A stretch of 41,201 nucleotides of DNA from Planctomycetota bacterium (GTDB taxonomy: Bacteria; Planctomycetota; Planctomycetia; Pirellulales; Pirellulaceae). Below, in pieces: positions 1-7,987 of this stretch (positions within the stretch are counted from its first letter, which is position 1; every line of letters starts with the position of its first letter). The notes beneath the pieces were generated by a model. The model did not search any database and was not told the origin of the DNA. It was given only the letters and a program-made list of their open reading frames with translations. The stretch is taken from NCBI GenBank assembly GCA_963204915.1, contig CAUJHS010000047.1, positions 1-41,201 on the forward strand. Direction: 5' to 3'. Position numbers and translations under genes: made by a program.

Positions 1-117
1 CGCGGCAAGGCCGTGAAGTACGCCGAAGCGTTCGAGATCTGCGAATACGGTCGACAGCCTACCGAGCAAGAACTGCGTAAGCTGTTCCCCTTCTTTGACG
101 ATGAACCTGCCCGCTAA
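1..117 (+). CDS. C-terminal end of an unidentified protein (partial)
   Basis: An open frame runs from base 1 to a TAA stop at 115-117 and encodes the last 38 residues of a protein that begins before the window. The tail is charged and ends FFDDEPAR. It has no motif I can place, so no function is given. The next gene (LamG protein) converges on it from the minus strand, 51 bases away. Confidence 0.5.
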   Translation, partial: RGKAVKYAEAFEICEYGRQPTEQELRKLFPFFDDEPAR

Positions 118-168
118 GTTTGCGCCGTCCGCGGCACGCGATTGAGAGGGCGGCATCGGCGAGCGCGC

Positions 169-2169
169 TCATTGCAATTCGAGCCACTTGATGACCCGAA
201 TGCCGCGTGAGGAGCCTAAGTTTTCCGCTTCTTCCGCGGTCAGCAGACGGTCGTACACGCGAATGTCGTCTAACTGGCCGTCCCAGTATTCGGTGGTTCC
301 CGTACGCACTCCGAAGGCGAGTTGCCCGCCGCTTTGGGAAGTTAGCGTCCAGGCGCCGCTCTTGTGCAATTGGCCGTCCAAGTAAATGGCGTAGGTGTCG
401 TTGGCCGAGCTGAACACGGCGACTACGTGGCGCCATTTCCCCGCGTCCGTCAAGGCCGAGTTGGTTAACGGCCCATCTCCGGCGTTCAAGTCGAATTGCA
501 GTTCGCCCGTGGTGTGGTGACGCACCTCCCAGGACGAACTGATTCCCAGAACGCGTTGGTGCGTGGCGGGCGTACCGCCGGGCTTGAGCCAAAACGCGAG
601 GCTCGTTTCCGACGGAGGTGGAAACGAAGCATTGGTGAGTACATAGTCGCCGCTGCCGTCGAAGTCGATGGCGCCGCCATCTTTTCCTGTGGTCCAGGTC
701 GCTCCGCCGTACCGCGTGGCGTGGTAATTGTTGCCCGAGGAGTCCGAGACGGTCGAGCCAGACCCCTCATCCAGTTTCCAGTGCGCCATCAAGCCGTACA
801 GCCGGTTGATGTCGTTTTGATCCAGGGCGTAGTTGTAGACGCGCGGTTCATCCAATGCTCCGTCGAAGTAGTCGGCGCCCGACCGGCCGCCCAGGTAAAG
901 CGCGCGTGTGTCGGTAGGGATCGTTCCCGTGCGGGCCGTGGGCGAGGCGTCGAGTTGTCCGTTGACGTAAATCTTCACTTCGGCGCCATCCCAGGTGGCG
1001 GCCACGTGATACCAACGGCCGGTCTCCAGTATAGTGTCGCCACGGTAGCCGCCGTCGTCGTTCTGGTTCAAGTGGAGCGAGACGCGGCCATCGGCAATGG
1101 AGAGCTGGTAGTTATTGGGGTTCGCCTCGCCTTTGCGAATGATGGTGTCAACATCTGTGCCCGAGCCCCACGCATCGCCCTTGATCCAAGCGGCAAGGGT
1201 CAAACCGTTCGTCAATTGCAAACTGGAGGCGTTGGCGACCGACACATAATGCGATGAGCCATTGAACGACAGCGCGCGATTGTACTGCCCTGCGACCGAA
1301 TGCGACGAAAAGCTGAGCCCGCCATACAGTGTGCCGTCGTTGTTATACGGCGAACTATCGGCAGCGCTTGTGCCGCTGGTTTCGTCCAGGCGCCAGCGCC
1401 CCACCAGGCCGCGGCCCACCTTGTAAATCTCCAATAATTGTGCCGCGGTCAGCGCTTTGTTGAAGATGGCGACTTCGTCGATGGTCCCGTCAAAAAAGTC
1501 AACATTGGAAGGGTTCGAACCAATGCGTACGCCGACCGAACCGCTGGTGCTGACCGTGCCCGTCAGGGCGACGCTTCCCACCTCAACTCCGTTCTGATAC
1601 ACCTTGAGCGTGCTGCCGTTGTACACCCCCGCGACAAAGATCCATTGCCCCGCAGTGATCGTAGTGCTGGACGTGGCGATCTGCGTCGTCGAACTCGTTT
1701 TCAAGACGGCCGCGAGACGTTGCCCGTACGAACTCACGCTTCCTAGTCCCCACCAGATATTCGATATGCTCGTGCCGTTGCCCTTGGCCAGAATGGGGGC
1801 ATTGGGGTTATCGAAATCGTCGGCGCGGAACCAGCCAAGCATCGTCAAGGCGCTTCCACTCACGCTCATCGTGCCCAATCCGACGTAATCGTTCCAGCCG
1901 TCGAAGCTGGCGGCGGGGTTCGTGTCTTCGATTAAGGGGCCGTTCTGGTTGAGGGTCACGCCGTTGACGTAGGAGCCGTTGTTGGCGCCCATCTCGTCGG
2001 CGGCGGTTGTGCCGCTGGTCTCGCCCAGTCGCCAGTACGAGACCGGTCCATGCGAGAGGATCAGGCTTCGATAATCCATCCCGCGCACGCTTCCCGGCGC
2101 ACTGACAACCCCAACGAAGCAGGCGATCGCGAAAGCCGACAGCAACGACTTCGAAGCGGCGCGCGTCAT
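169..2169 (-). CDS. Secreted protein with three LamG/concanavalin-like domains
   Basis: The protein has 666 residues from the ATG at 2169. That start is chosen because it gives a clean Sec signal (basic MTRAASK, then a hydrophobic stretch to about residue 25, SAPG before the mature part). The frame stays open upstream, but only as arginine-rich sequence without a signal. Three tandem LamG_3-type domains (about residues 45-250, 255-455 and 460-655) each open with a (Y/R/H)W(R/K)L(G/D)E motif and close with a DE/DD(I/V/P)R(V/I)Y- or DEVAIF-like strand. Such jelly-roll domains bind carbohydrate or protein ligands, and planctomycetes carry many of them. No dockerin, PEP-CTERM or catalytic domain is visible, and the protein stops soon after the third domain. 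Extracellular binding is inferred from the family; the ligand is unknown. Confidence 0.85.
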   Translation of the reverse strand: MTRAASKSLLSAFAIACFVGVVSAPGSVRGMDYRSLILSHGPVSYWRLGETSGTTAADEMGANNGSYVNGVTLNQNGPLIEDTNPAASFDGWNDYVGLGTMSVSGSALTMLGWFRADDFDNPNAPILAKGNGTSISNIWWGLGSVSSYGQRLAAVLKTSSTTQIATSSTTITAGQWIFVAGVYNGSTLKVYQNGVEVGSVALTGTVSTSGSVGVRIGSNPSNVDFFDGTIDEVAIFNKALTAAQLLEIYKVGRGLVGRWRLDETSGTSAADSSPYNNDGTLYGGLSFSSHSVAGQYNRALSFNGSSHYVSVANASSLQLTNGLTLAAWIKGDAWGSGTDVDTIIRKGEANPNNYQLSIADGRVSLHLNQNDDGGYRGDTILETGRWYHVAATWDGAEVKIYVNGQLDASPTARTGTIPTDTRALYLGGRSGADYFDGALDEPRVYNYALDQNDINRLYGLMAHWKLDEGSGSTVSDSSGNNYHATRYGGATWTTGKDGGAIDFDGSGDYVLTNASFPPPSETSLAFWLKPGGTPATHQRVLGISSSWEVRHHTTGELQFDLNAGDGPLTNSALTDAGKWRHVVAVFSSANDTYAIYLDGQLHKSGAWTLTSQSGGQLAFGVRTGTTEYWDGQLDDIRVYDRLLTAEEAENLGSSRGIRVIKWLELQ

Positions 2170-2350
2170 AGGGTGCACGAAAAACAGGGAACGGCCATAA
2201 AGCGAGACTCTACGTGATGCAATCTTAGGTTGTCGTTGCACGGAAGACGCTTCGCGGCGCGTGTCGCCGTATTTGCGCAGGCGTTGTTGGGACGGCCGAA
2301 TCGGAACAATCGGCGTAACTACACAAAACCGAAAGTCCGCTGTTGCGTTT

Positions 2351-2379
2351 TTGACACGCGGTCGGCTACGTCCTAGGGT
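2351..2379 (+). promoter_or_regulatory. Candidate sigma-70 promoter for the receiver/secretion cluster
   Basis: A perfect -35 TTGACA (2351-2356), a 17-base spacer and a TAGGGT -10 (2374-2379) lie 35 bases before the receiver gene start at 2415. The -10 matches the consensus only at TA...T. Spacing and position fit a promoter reading into the receiver gene and gspE. Confidence 0.5.
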
Positions 2380-2414
2380 TGTGCAACTTGAAAACTCGTG
2401 ACAAGGCGCGACCG

Positions 2415-2798
2415 ATGCATTCCAACTTGCCGACAATCCTGCTTGTAATGGACGACCCCACCCTGGGCGCCGTTACGGCGTTCCGGCTCGAACTGATGGG
2501 TTACCGGGTCGAGACGGTCTCCAGCGCCGAAGCGGCCTTCGACGTACTGGAGCGTGAAACGCCCGGGCTGATCCTGGTCGATCTGATGCTGGACGACAGC
2601 AAGGGGTTTCACATTGCCGAGCGTTTGAGCAACGACGAACGATCGGCCCCCATTCCCTTGATGGGGCTCTCCAGCAATAGCGACTTACATTACGTGCAAC
2701 GCGCTTTCCTGGCAGGCGCGGAGGATTACCTGGCGATTCCCTATGACCCTGCGGTACTCGAAGACAAACTCCAGCGCTGGCTGCCGTTGTCGGAGTAA
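2415..2798 (+). CDS. Stand-alone receiver-domain protein (CheY-like, atypical)
   Basis: A single receiver domain of 127 residues with no output domain. The ATG at 2415 is preferred over the TTG at 2379 because the fold starts at once (NLPTILLVMDD) and the upstream TTG overlaps the likely -10. The acidic pair is D13/D14, the phospho-acceptor D56 (in LILVDLMLDD), and S86 stands where Thr/Ser is usual. The lysine normally found before the cis-proline (KP motif) is replaced by Ile (I108-P109), so the protein may signal poorly or without phosphorylation. It lies 103 bases before gspE in the same direction and may regulate the pilus or secretion machine; that role is inferred from position only. 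Confidence 0.85.
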   Translation: MHSNLPTILLVMDDPTLGAVTAFRLELMGYRVETVSSAEAAFDVLERETPGLILVDLMLDDSKGFHIAERLSNDERSAPIPLMGLSSNSDLHYVQRAFLAGAEDYLAIPYDPAVLEDKLQRWLPLSE

Positions 2799-2901
2799 CC
2801 TTGGTGGCCATGCCCAACGTCAACGGCAAACCCGGAGACCGAGAGCTTTTCAAACAGCGGCGCCTTAAACAAGACTCACCGGCAATTCAACGGCGGTTTA
2901 C

Positions 2902-4587
2902 ATGGCGGGGCGTTTAGGCGACATCCTCGTTCGGCAGGGGCTCATCAGCGAGGGCCAGCTGCAGCATGCGCTGGCCAGCCAGGCCTCGGAACGGGGCATG
3001 TTGGGCGCGATTCTGCTGCAACGCGGGTTGATTAACCATCAGCAACTTGGCGGTGCGCTGGCCGAGCAGTTCGAAGTTCCCTTCCGCGCGCTGGCGCCGC
3101 AAGCCGTCAATCCGCAGCTGGTGCGCCTCGTGCCGGAAGATCTGGCGCGCAGCCGCGAGGCTGTTCCGGTGGCGCTTGAGGGCAACACGCTCACACTGGC
3201 GATGGTGGCGCCAGACGACATCGAAGCGATCTCCGAAGTCGAGCTTTTGACTGGCTACCACGTTTCGCCCGAAGTGGCGCTGCAGCACGACGTGCAAGCA
3301 ACGCTCGACTTGGGATATGACGACCGGCTCGTGGCCCGGCAGACGATCATCGACATGAAAATGGCCGAGCTGACGGCGGCCGGGCGCTCCGTGGCGGAAA
3401 CGCCCGGCGAGGTCGTCTTGTTAGAGGATGAATCGCCCGTGGTGCGGCTCGTGCGGTCGATCCTGATGGGCGCCGTGAACGCCCAGGCCAGCGACATTCA
3501 TCTGGAGCCGCAAACCACAGAAATGCGCGTGCGCTACCGCGTGGACGGCGAGTTGCAAGCGGTGATGACGATTCCGCAGCAAATTGAAGAAGCCGTGGTC
3601 GCGCGCATCAAAGTGATGGCCGACATGGACACCACGGAGACACGCCGGCCGCAAGACGGACACTTGACCATCGAGGAATACGGCGTGAAGGCGAGCTTGC
3701 GCGTCAGTACGATTCCGACCATCGGGGGCGAAAAAGTCGTGATGCGCGTACTGGACGACGGCAATAAGTCGTTCAGCCTGGACCGCCTTGGCCTGAGCCC
3801 GCGCGAACGCGAATTGCTGCTCGGTTTCATTGGCAAACCGCACGGCATGATCGTGGTGACCGGCCCGACCGGCTCGGGCAAAAGTACGACGATGTACGCA
3901 ATGCTTTCGGCCTTAAACGCCGTGCAGCGCAACATCGTGACGGTCGAAGACCCCATTGAGTACCGGCTGGCGGGCATTAACCAGGTCGCGGCCGATAACG
4001 ATCACGGCCTTGGTTTCGCCAATGCGTTGAAATACATCATGCGGCAAGACCCGGACGTCATCATGGTGGGCGAAATTCGCGACCATGAAACCGCGCGCAC
4101 GGCCGTGCAAGCCGCTCTGACGGGGCACTTGCTCATCAGCACGTTGCACACCAACGACGCCGTGGGGGCCGTGGCCCGGCTGACCGACTTGGGCATCGAT
4201 CCGTTCAAGATCGGTGGGGCGCTTTTGTGTGCGGTAGCGCAGCGGTTGTTGCGCTCGATTTGCCCTGAGTGCAAAGAGCCTTACGAACCAAACGAATCGA
4301 TGTTGCGCGCTCTGCTTAAAGACAAGCCGCGCCCCGATGTGGCGTTTTTCCGTGGTCGCGGATGCCGCAAGTGCTTGGGCACCGGCTACGCAGGCCGCCT
4401 GCCGATTTTCGAGGTGATGTCGGTCACCCCGTCCCTGGCCGAAGGCATTGAGAACGGCCTCCCTTCGACGCACCTGCGAAAAATCGCGCTCGGCGAAGGG
4501 ATGTCGGAATTGGCCGACTCGGGCATGGCCCAGGCCATCGCCGGAAAAACCACCGTCGAGGAAGTGTACTACAAGGCGCTTGGCTAG
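2902..4587 (+). CDS. gspE: GspE/PilB-type secretion or pilus assembly ATPase
   Basis: Hexameric ATPase that powers pseudopilus or pilus extension at the cytoplasmic side of the inner membrane. It has 561 residues, normal for the family. An N-terminal MshEN/T2SSE_N domain (about 1-150) is followed by the ATPase core with Walker A GPTGSGKST (residues 321-329, Lys327), an Asp/His-box region, and Walker B IMVGEIRD near residue 388. A zinc-binding tetracysteine (C454, C457, C488, C491), characteristic of GspE and PilB, is intact. The ATG at 2902 starts directly at the MshEN domain (MAGRLGDILVRQGLI). The gene is followed 34 bases later by gspF. Whether this is strictly GspE or PilB cannot be settled from sequence alone; no PilT paralogue is in the window. 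Confidence 0.95.
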   Translation: MAGRLGDILVRQGLISEGQLQHALASQASERGMLGAILLQRGLINHQQLGGALAEQFEVPFRALAPQAVNPQLVRLVPEDLARSREAVPVALEGNTLTLAMVAPDDIEAISEVELLTGYHVSPEVALQHDVQATLDLGYDDRLVARQTIIDMKMAELTAAGRSVAETPGEVVLLEDESPVVRLVRSILMGAVNAQASDIHLEPQTTEMRVRYRVDGELQAVMTIPQQIEEAVVARIKVMADMDTTETRRPQDGHLTIEEYGVKASLRVSTIPTIGGEKVVMRVLDDGNKSFSLDRLGLSPRERELLLGFIGKPHGMIVVTGPTGSGKSTTMYAMLSALNAVQRNIVTVEDPIEYRLAGINQVAADNDHGLGFANALKYIMRQDPDVIMVGEIRDHETARTAVQAALTGHLLISTLHTNDAVGAVARLTDLGIDPFKIGGALLCAVAQRLLRSICPECKEPYEPNESMLRALLKDKPRPDVAFFRGRGCRKCLGTGYAGRLPIFEVMSVTPSLAEGIENGLPSTHLRKIALGEGMSELADSGMAQAIAGKTTVEEVYYKALG

Positions 4588-4621
4588 TCCGTCCGCCATT
4601 GCCAGGCGATTAACCGAAACC

Positions 4622-5770
4622 ATGCAATTACTCAACCTGACACGTCCGCGCCTTGGGGCCAAGGCGGCGCGAAGCACCGCACCTGGTCGCGCGACGGTTC
4701 GTGAACCAACCCGTGCAAAGCCGGCGCGCTTGCGACGTCGCGAACTGACGTACTTGTTTCGCAACCTCGCCACGTTGATCGAGAGCGGGCTGCCGCTTTC
4801 CAAGTCGCTCGATGTGCTGGCCAAAGAACGATTCCTGCGCCGGCATAGCGCGCTGCTGGAGAGTTTACGACGACAAGTCGAAACCGGCGGAACACTTAGC
4901 GCCGGAGCGGCCGCGCTTCCCGAGTCGTTCGATCAAGTCACGATCTGCCAGATTCAAGCAGGAGAACGCTCCGGCACCCTGGGCGTGACACTGGAAACCG
5001 TCGCCCGGCAGCTTGAGGCTTCGGACGAAGTGCGCTCCCAGGTGATTCGCAAGCTTTCGTATCCCATGTTGCTCATGGCGGCAGGTGCGGCCGCCGTCGT
5101 CTTCATGTTGTTGTTCGTCATTCCGACTTTTCAAAAGACCTACGCCGAGGCGAACATTCCGCTGCCGTGGATTACGCGCGCCTTGATTTTTCTGGCCGAT
5201 TGGGCGGCCGCCTACGGTTGGGCCGTGCCGGTTCTGGTCGTGTTGGGCGTGGCGACTTGGCGTCGTTTGCGCCGCACGCCAGGAACCGCGTACACGTTGG
5301 ATCGCGGACTCCTGCGCCTGCCGCTGATTGGCGACTGGCTACGCAACATTGCCGTGTTGCGGTTTATGGAAGTGTTAGGAAACTTGCTCGAATCGGGGTT
5401 TAAGGTGGCCGATGCGCTCCAGGTGGCTCGGGGCGCGGTCACGAATGCCGCGATTGGCCGCGCCATTGCCGATCTAGAATCGGCGGTGCTGCGCGGCGAA
5501 CGCTTCAGCCGCGAGATCGACAATTTGGGCGAGTTGTTCCCGCCCGTCGTAGGGCAATTGATTGTTGTAGGAGAGAAGACTGGCAGCCTGGCGAAATCGA
5601 CCGCGGCGATTCGCGTTCACTTGCATCGTGAGATCGATCATCAGACCAAGGTGATGGTCGGTTTTCTCGAACCCACGCTCACCATCAGTCTGGCCGTCTT
5701 GATTGGCGGCATTCTGTTGGCCATTTACCTGCCCATGTTCGACATGATCTCGACCATGAACGCCCAATGA
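4622..5770 (+). CDS. gspF: GspF/PilC inner-membrane platform protein
   Basis: The protein has 382 residues from the ATG at 4622. The frame is open further upstream, but only inside the gspE coding region. Two T2SSF repeats are visible: RRRELTYLFRNLATLIESGLPL opens the first (about residue 40), and RFMEVLGNLLESGFKVADAL the second (about 245). Three hydrophobic segments lie near residues 150-172, 199-215 and 352-372, the usual topology. The GERSG and GEKTG motifs that end each cytoplasmic repeat are present. The protein couples the GspE ATPase to pilin insertion. Its stop overlaps the first possible start of the next pilin gene (ATGA at 5767-5770), which suggests translational coupling. Confidence 0.95.
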   Translation: MQLLNLTRPRLGAKAARSTAPGRATVREPTRAKPARLRRRELTYLFRNLATLIESGLPLSKSLDVLAKERFLRRHSALLESLRRQVETGGTLSAGAAALPESFDQVTICQIQAGERSGTLGVTLETVARQLEASDEVRSQVIRKLSYPMLLMAAGAAAVVFMLLFVIPTFQKTYAEANIPLPWITRALIFLADWAAAYGWAVPVLVVLGVATWRRLRRTPGTAYTLDRGLLRLPLIGDWLRNIAVLRFMEVLGNLLESGFKVADALQVARGAVTNAAIGRAIADLESAVLRGERFSREIDNLGELFPPVVGQLIVVGEKTGSLAKSTAAIRVHLHREIDHQTKVMVGFLEPTLTISLAVLIGGILLAIYLPMFDMISTMNAQ

Positions 5771-6147
5771 TACCCGATTGCTCTTGGAGTCTTCAGTTAT
5801 TGACCATGGCGCGCGCCGGGCAAGGCGGCCGCAAGCGTGTGTGCGCGTTCAGCCTGCTGGAGGTGTTGGCGGTAGCGACGGTCCTAGCGATTATTTCCGC
5901 CGTTTTACTGCCCAGATTCTTCACCGGCGGGACCGCGAAGAAAACTGCATGCTATACGTTGTTGAGGAATATTGAAGTGCAGGCCCAATTGTGGCGCCGC
6001 CACAAGGGCGCCTGGCCCGCGACGAACCTCAGCGACCTTGCGGCCGATCCGGCCTATTTGCCCGAGGGACTGCCGACTTGTCCTGTGGACGGTTCGGCCT
6101 ACACCTTGGACCCGGCGACGCATCGCATATTGGGGCATACGCATTGA
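5767..6147 (+). CDS. ComGC/GspG-like prepilin 1
   Basis: A short prepilin of 126 residues from the ATGA-overlapping start. An alternative ATG at 5806, with GGAG at 5786-5789, would give 113 residues and a more usual 14-residue leader. The leader ends RKRVCA before FSLLEVLAVATVLAIISAVLLP, so the cleavage site has Ala, not Gly, at -1, with Glu at +5. The body has a cysteine (KKTACYT) and a C-terminal PTCPVDG...Y.LD..T.RI.GHTH motif, which together can form the disulfide typical of this planctomycete/ComGC-like pilin type. It is the first of three paralogues in the cluster (see 6231 and 7089), so it may be an alternative major or minor subunit. Methylation and cleavage by a prepilin peptidase are inferred from the family. 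Confidence 0.88.
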   Translation: MIPDCSWSLQLLTMARAGQGGRKRVCAFSLLEVLAVATVLAIISAVLLPRFFTGGTAKKTACYTLLRNIEVQAQLWRRHKGAWPATNLSDLAADPAYLPEGLPTCPVDGSAYTLDPATHRILGHTH

Positions 6148-6230
6148 CGACTTGGAAAGCGCGGTTGGGACGCTCCCGGCTGTCGCAGAATGAAACGACT
6201 GAATTGGGGCTACTTAGGAGAGCATGTGCC

Positions 6231-6560
6231 ATGAAGAGACGCGTGAGTCAGAGCGGCTTTTCGCTCTTAGAGCTGTTAGCCGTGGTCGTCATTTTGGGCG
6301 TGATCGCCGCGATTGTGATTCCGCGCATCACGGCCTCGAGCACCACCGCCAAGCAGAACGCCTGCTTCCAGAACAAGGCCGAGTTGAATAGCGCCGTGGA
6401 ACGGTACTATTTTGACACCGGTTCGCTTCCGGCGAATACGGCGGCGCTTGCCTCGTACTTTCCCGACGGCGTTCCGACGTGTCCCGTTTCGGGTGGCGCT
6501 TACGCCCTCGATGCGACTACGAAACGTGTAACCAGCCATACCGGCGCGACGCATCCGTAA
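6231..6560 (+). CDS. ComGC/GspG-like prepilin 2
   Basis: A prepilin of 109 residues. The ATG at 6231 has AGGAG at 6216-6220; the frame is open upstream but without pilin character. The signal is canonical: basic MKRRVSQSG, cleavage G/F, then FSLLELLAVVVILGVIAAIVIP with Glu at +5. The body has NACFQNKAELN and ends with PTCPVSGGAYALD..T.RV.SHTG. NACxxNK...CPV is the paired-cysteine pattern of ComGC-like pilins. Of the three paralogues this one and the 7089 copy are closest to each other. It may be the main pilus or pseudopilus subunit, but which copy is most expressed cannot be told. Its stop overlaps the next gene start (TAATG at 6558-6562). Confidence 0.92.
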   Translation: MKRRVSQSGFSLLELLAVVVILGVIAAIVIPRITASSTTAKQNACFQNKAELNSAVERYYFDTGSLPANTAALASYFPDGVPTCPVSGGAYALDATTKRVTSHTGATHP

Positions 6561-7063
6561 TGAAGCTTCACACGGGTTTGATCACACGTCCCCGACGAAG
6601 CGACGTTTCGCCTTCCCGTGCAGGTCTGACGCTCCTGGAGCTGACCGTAGTGTTGGTGCTGCTTGGCGTTTTTGCCGCAGTCGCCGCGGCGCGACTGGGG
6701 CCAGGACCGTTGCAGAACTTCGCGGCGCGGGCCGACGCCCGACGTTTGGCGCTCGACCTGCACCAAGCGCAGCGGCGGAGCATCGCCACGGGCGACAATC
6801 ATTACCTGGAGTTCACCACCAGCGGCGGACAAGCCGTCGGCTATACGCTGTATCGCCGGTTATCGGGCGGCGGCGTCCAAGCGGTGGACGAGTATCGAGA
6901 ATTCACGCAAGACGAAACCGTCACGGTTTCGCATGCGCAAGCCGAGTTTAACTTCGAGGGCGCAGCGCTTGCGGCGTACCAAATGACCTTGGCCGGGCCC
7001 AACCGCTCTTGGCAAGTTACGGTCATTGCCGCGACGGGCGCCGTTCGCGTGACGCCGTTGTGA
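6560..7063 (+). CDS. gspH: GspH/FimT-like pseudopilin
   Basis: A minor pseudopilin of 167 residues that starts at the ATG overlapping the previous stop (TAATG). The leader is long (about 22 residues) and ends RAG before LTLLELTVVLVLLGVFAAVAAARLG, with Glu at +5. The mature part has the pattern of GspH: ADARRLALDLHQAQRRSIATGDNHYLEF near residues 58-85, then a beta-rich globular domain (WQVTVIAATGAVRV at the end). Minor pseudopilins of this kind cap or prime the pseudopilus. The gene symbol is a family-level assignment. It sits between two ComGC-like pilin genes in a tight co-directional run. Confidence 0.82.
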   Translation: MKLHTGLITRPRRSDVSPSRAGLTLLELTVVLVLLGVFAAVAAARLGPGPLQNFAARADARRLALDLHQAQRRSIATGDNHYLEFTTSGGQAVGYTLYRRLSGGGVQAVDEYREFTQDETVTVSHAQAEFNFEGAALAAYQMTLAGPNRSWQVTVIAATGAVRVTPL

Positions 7064-7088
7064 CCGCTATCGTTTCGAGGGCCTCCGC

Positions 7089-7421
7089 ATGCATCGCTAC
7101 CAAGCGAGCCCTGGTTTTTCTTTGTTGGAATTGCTTGCCGTGGTCGTGATCCTGGGGATCCTCGCGTCCGTTGTGATTGGGCGCATCATCACGACAGGGG
7201 CGACTTCGAGAGAGAACGCCTGCGCTCAGAACAAAGCGGAGATCAACGCGGCGCTGGAACGCTACCAGTTCGATAACGGCGTATGGGCGACCGACATTGC
7301 CGACATCGCCGCTTCGCCGGAGTTTCCTGAAGGCGTTCCCAACTGCCCCGTCAGTGATGCGCCCTACGCCATTGACGCCGTTACGCACCGCGTGAGCGGA
7401 CATGCCCCCGGCAGCCACTAG
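7089..7421 (+). CDS. ComGC/GspG-like prepilin 3
   Basis: A prepilin of 110 residues with a short leader MHRYQASPG and the segment FSLLELLAVVVILGILASVV, Glu at +5. The body carries NACAQNKAEINAALERYQFDNG and ends PNCPVSDAPYAIDAVTHRVSGH, the same two-cysteine layout as the genes at 5767 and 6231. It lies 25 bases after the GspH-like gene and is followed by a 137-base gap with a candidate internal promoter. Three such paralogues in one cluster, separated only by a GspH-like gene, point to local duplication followed by divergence. No function distinct from the other two can be assigned. Confidence 0.9.
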   Translation: MHRYQASPGFSLLELLAVVVILGILASVVIGRIITTGATSRENACAQNKAEINAALERYQFDNGVWATDIADIAASPEFPEGVPNCPVSDAPYAIDAVTHRVSGHAPGSH

Positions 7422-7490
7422 CCGCTTCGTAGGCCAAGTCGCGCGTCATTTCTGATGCTTGCGATGGATGCTTCGCCTGGTCGAGCGGCT

Positions 7491-7518
7491 TTGACATCGG
7501 GCGCGGTTGACGTAGAGT
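7491..7518 (+). promoter_or_regulatory. Candidate internal promoter before the GspI-like gene
   Basis: A perfect TTGACA (7491-7496), a 16-base spacer and TAGAGT (7513-7518) sit in the 137-base gap 41 bases before the ATG at 7559. It could drive the minor pseudopilins and later genes separately from the pilin genes upstream. Confidence 0.45.
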
Positions 7519-7558
7519 TTCGGCGAACGATCTCCTTGCTAACCCCGCCGACGCCGCC

Positions 7559-7987
7559 ATGCCTGCGCTCTTAGACCGAAAAGGCCAAATGCTGCTGGAA
7601 CTGATTGCCGCGATCGCTTTGACCGCGACCGCGATTGTTCCCGCTCTGCGCCTGGTGCGAGACGCCATGGAGCAAACTCGCGAGATCGAACAGCAAGAGT
7701 TGTTAACCACGCTTTGCGTTAGCAAGATGGAGGAGCACCTTGCCCTAGCCAGCGCGGCGTGGACTTCGACGACTGCAACGGGCAATTTCTCGGCTGAGGG
7801 TTACGCGGCGCTGCGGTACATCGTCGTACGCTCCGATCAAGCGGCCCAGGGCGGCATAGCCGATCGCTTGATGTCCGTCACCGCGACGGTGTTCGCAGAC
7901 GAGAACGGGAATACGGCGTTCGACGCGGGGGAACCGTCGGTCGTGATGGCCAGCAAGGCCGCCAACCTGGCGAGGTACCTCGAATGA
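7559..7987 (+). CDS. GspI/PilV-like minor pseudopilin
   Basis: A pilin-like protein of 142 residues. The leader MPALLDRKG is followed by QMLLELIAAIALTATAIVPALR: Gly at -1 and Glu at +5 are present, but +1 is Gln rather than Phe, Met or Leu. The segment then runs into a helix with EQTREIEQQELLTTLCVSKMEEHLA, typical of GspI/PilV proteins. The position directly before a GspJ-like gene and a GspK-like gene matches the canonical I-J-K order, whose products form the tip complex of the pseudopilus. The stop overlaps the next start (ATGA at 7984-7987). The assignment rests on order and general character, not on a strong motif. Confidence 0.75.
   Translation: MPALLDRKGQMLLELIAAIALTATAIVPALRLVRDAMEQTREIEQQELLTTLCVSKMEEHLALASAAWTSTTATGNFSAEGYAALRYIVVRSDQAAQGGIADRLMSVTATVFADENGNTAFDAGEPSVVMASKAANLARYLE

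Noticed and set aside
496-1257. Long plus-strand open frame opposite the LamG gene
   Set aside because: Arginine- and valine-rich translation with no domain; it is an antisense shadow of the LamG gene, which has a signal peptide and three clear domains.
1510-1521. GGGTTCGAACC, like a tRNA T-arm
   Set aside because: It lies inside the LamG coding region, and no cloverleaf or CCA end can be built around it.
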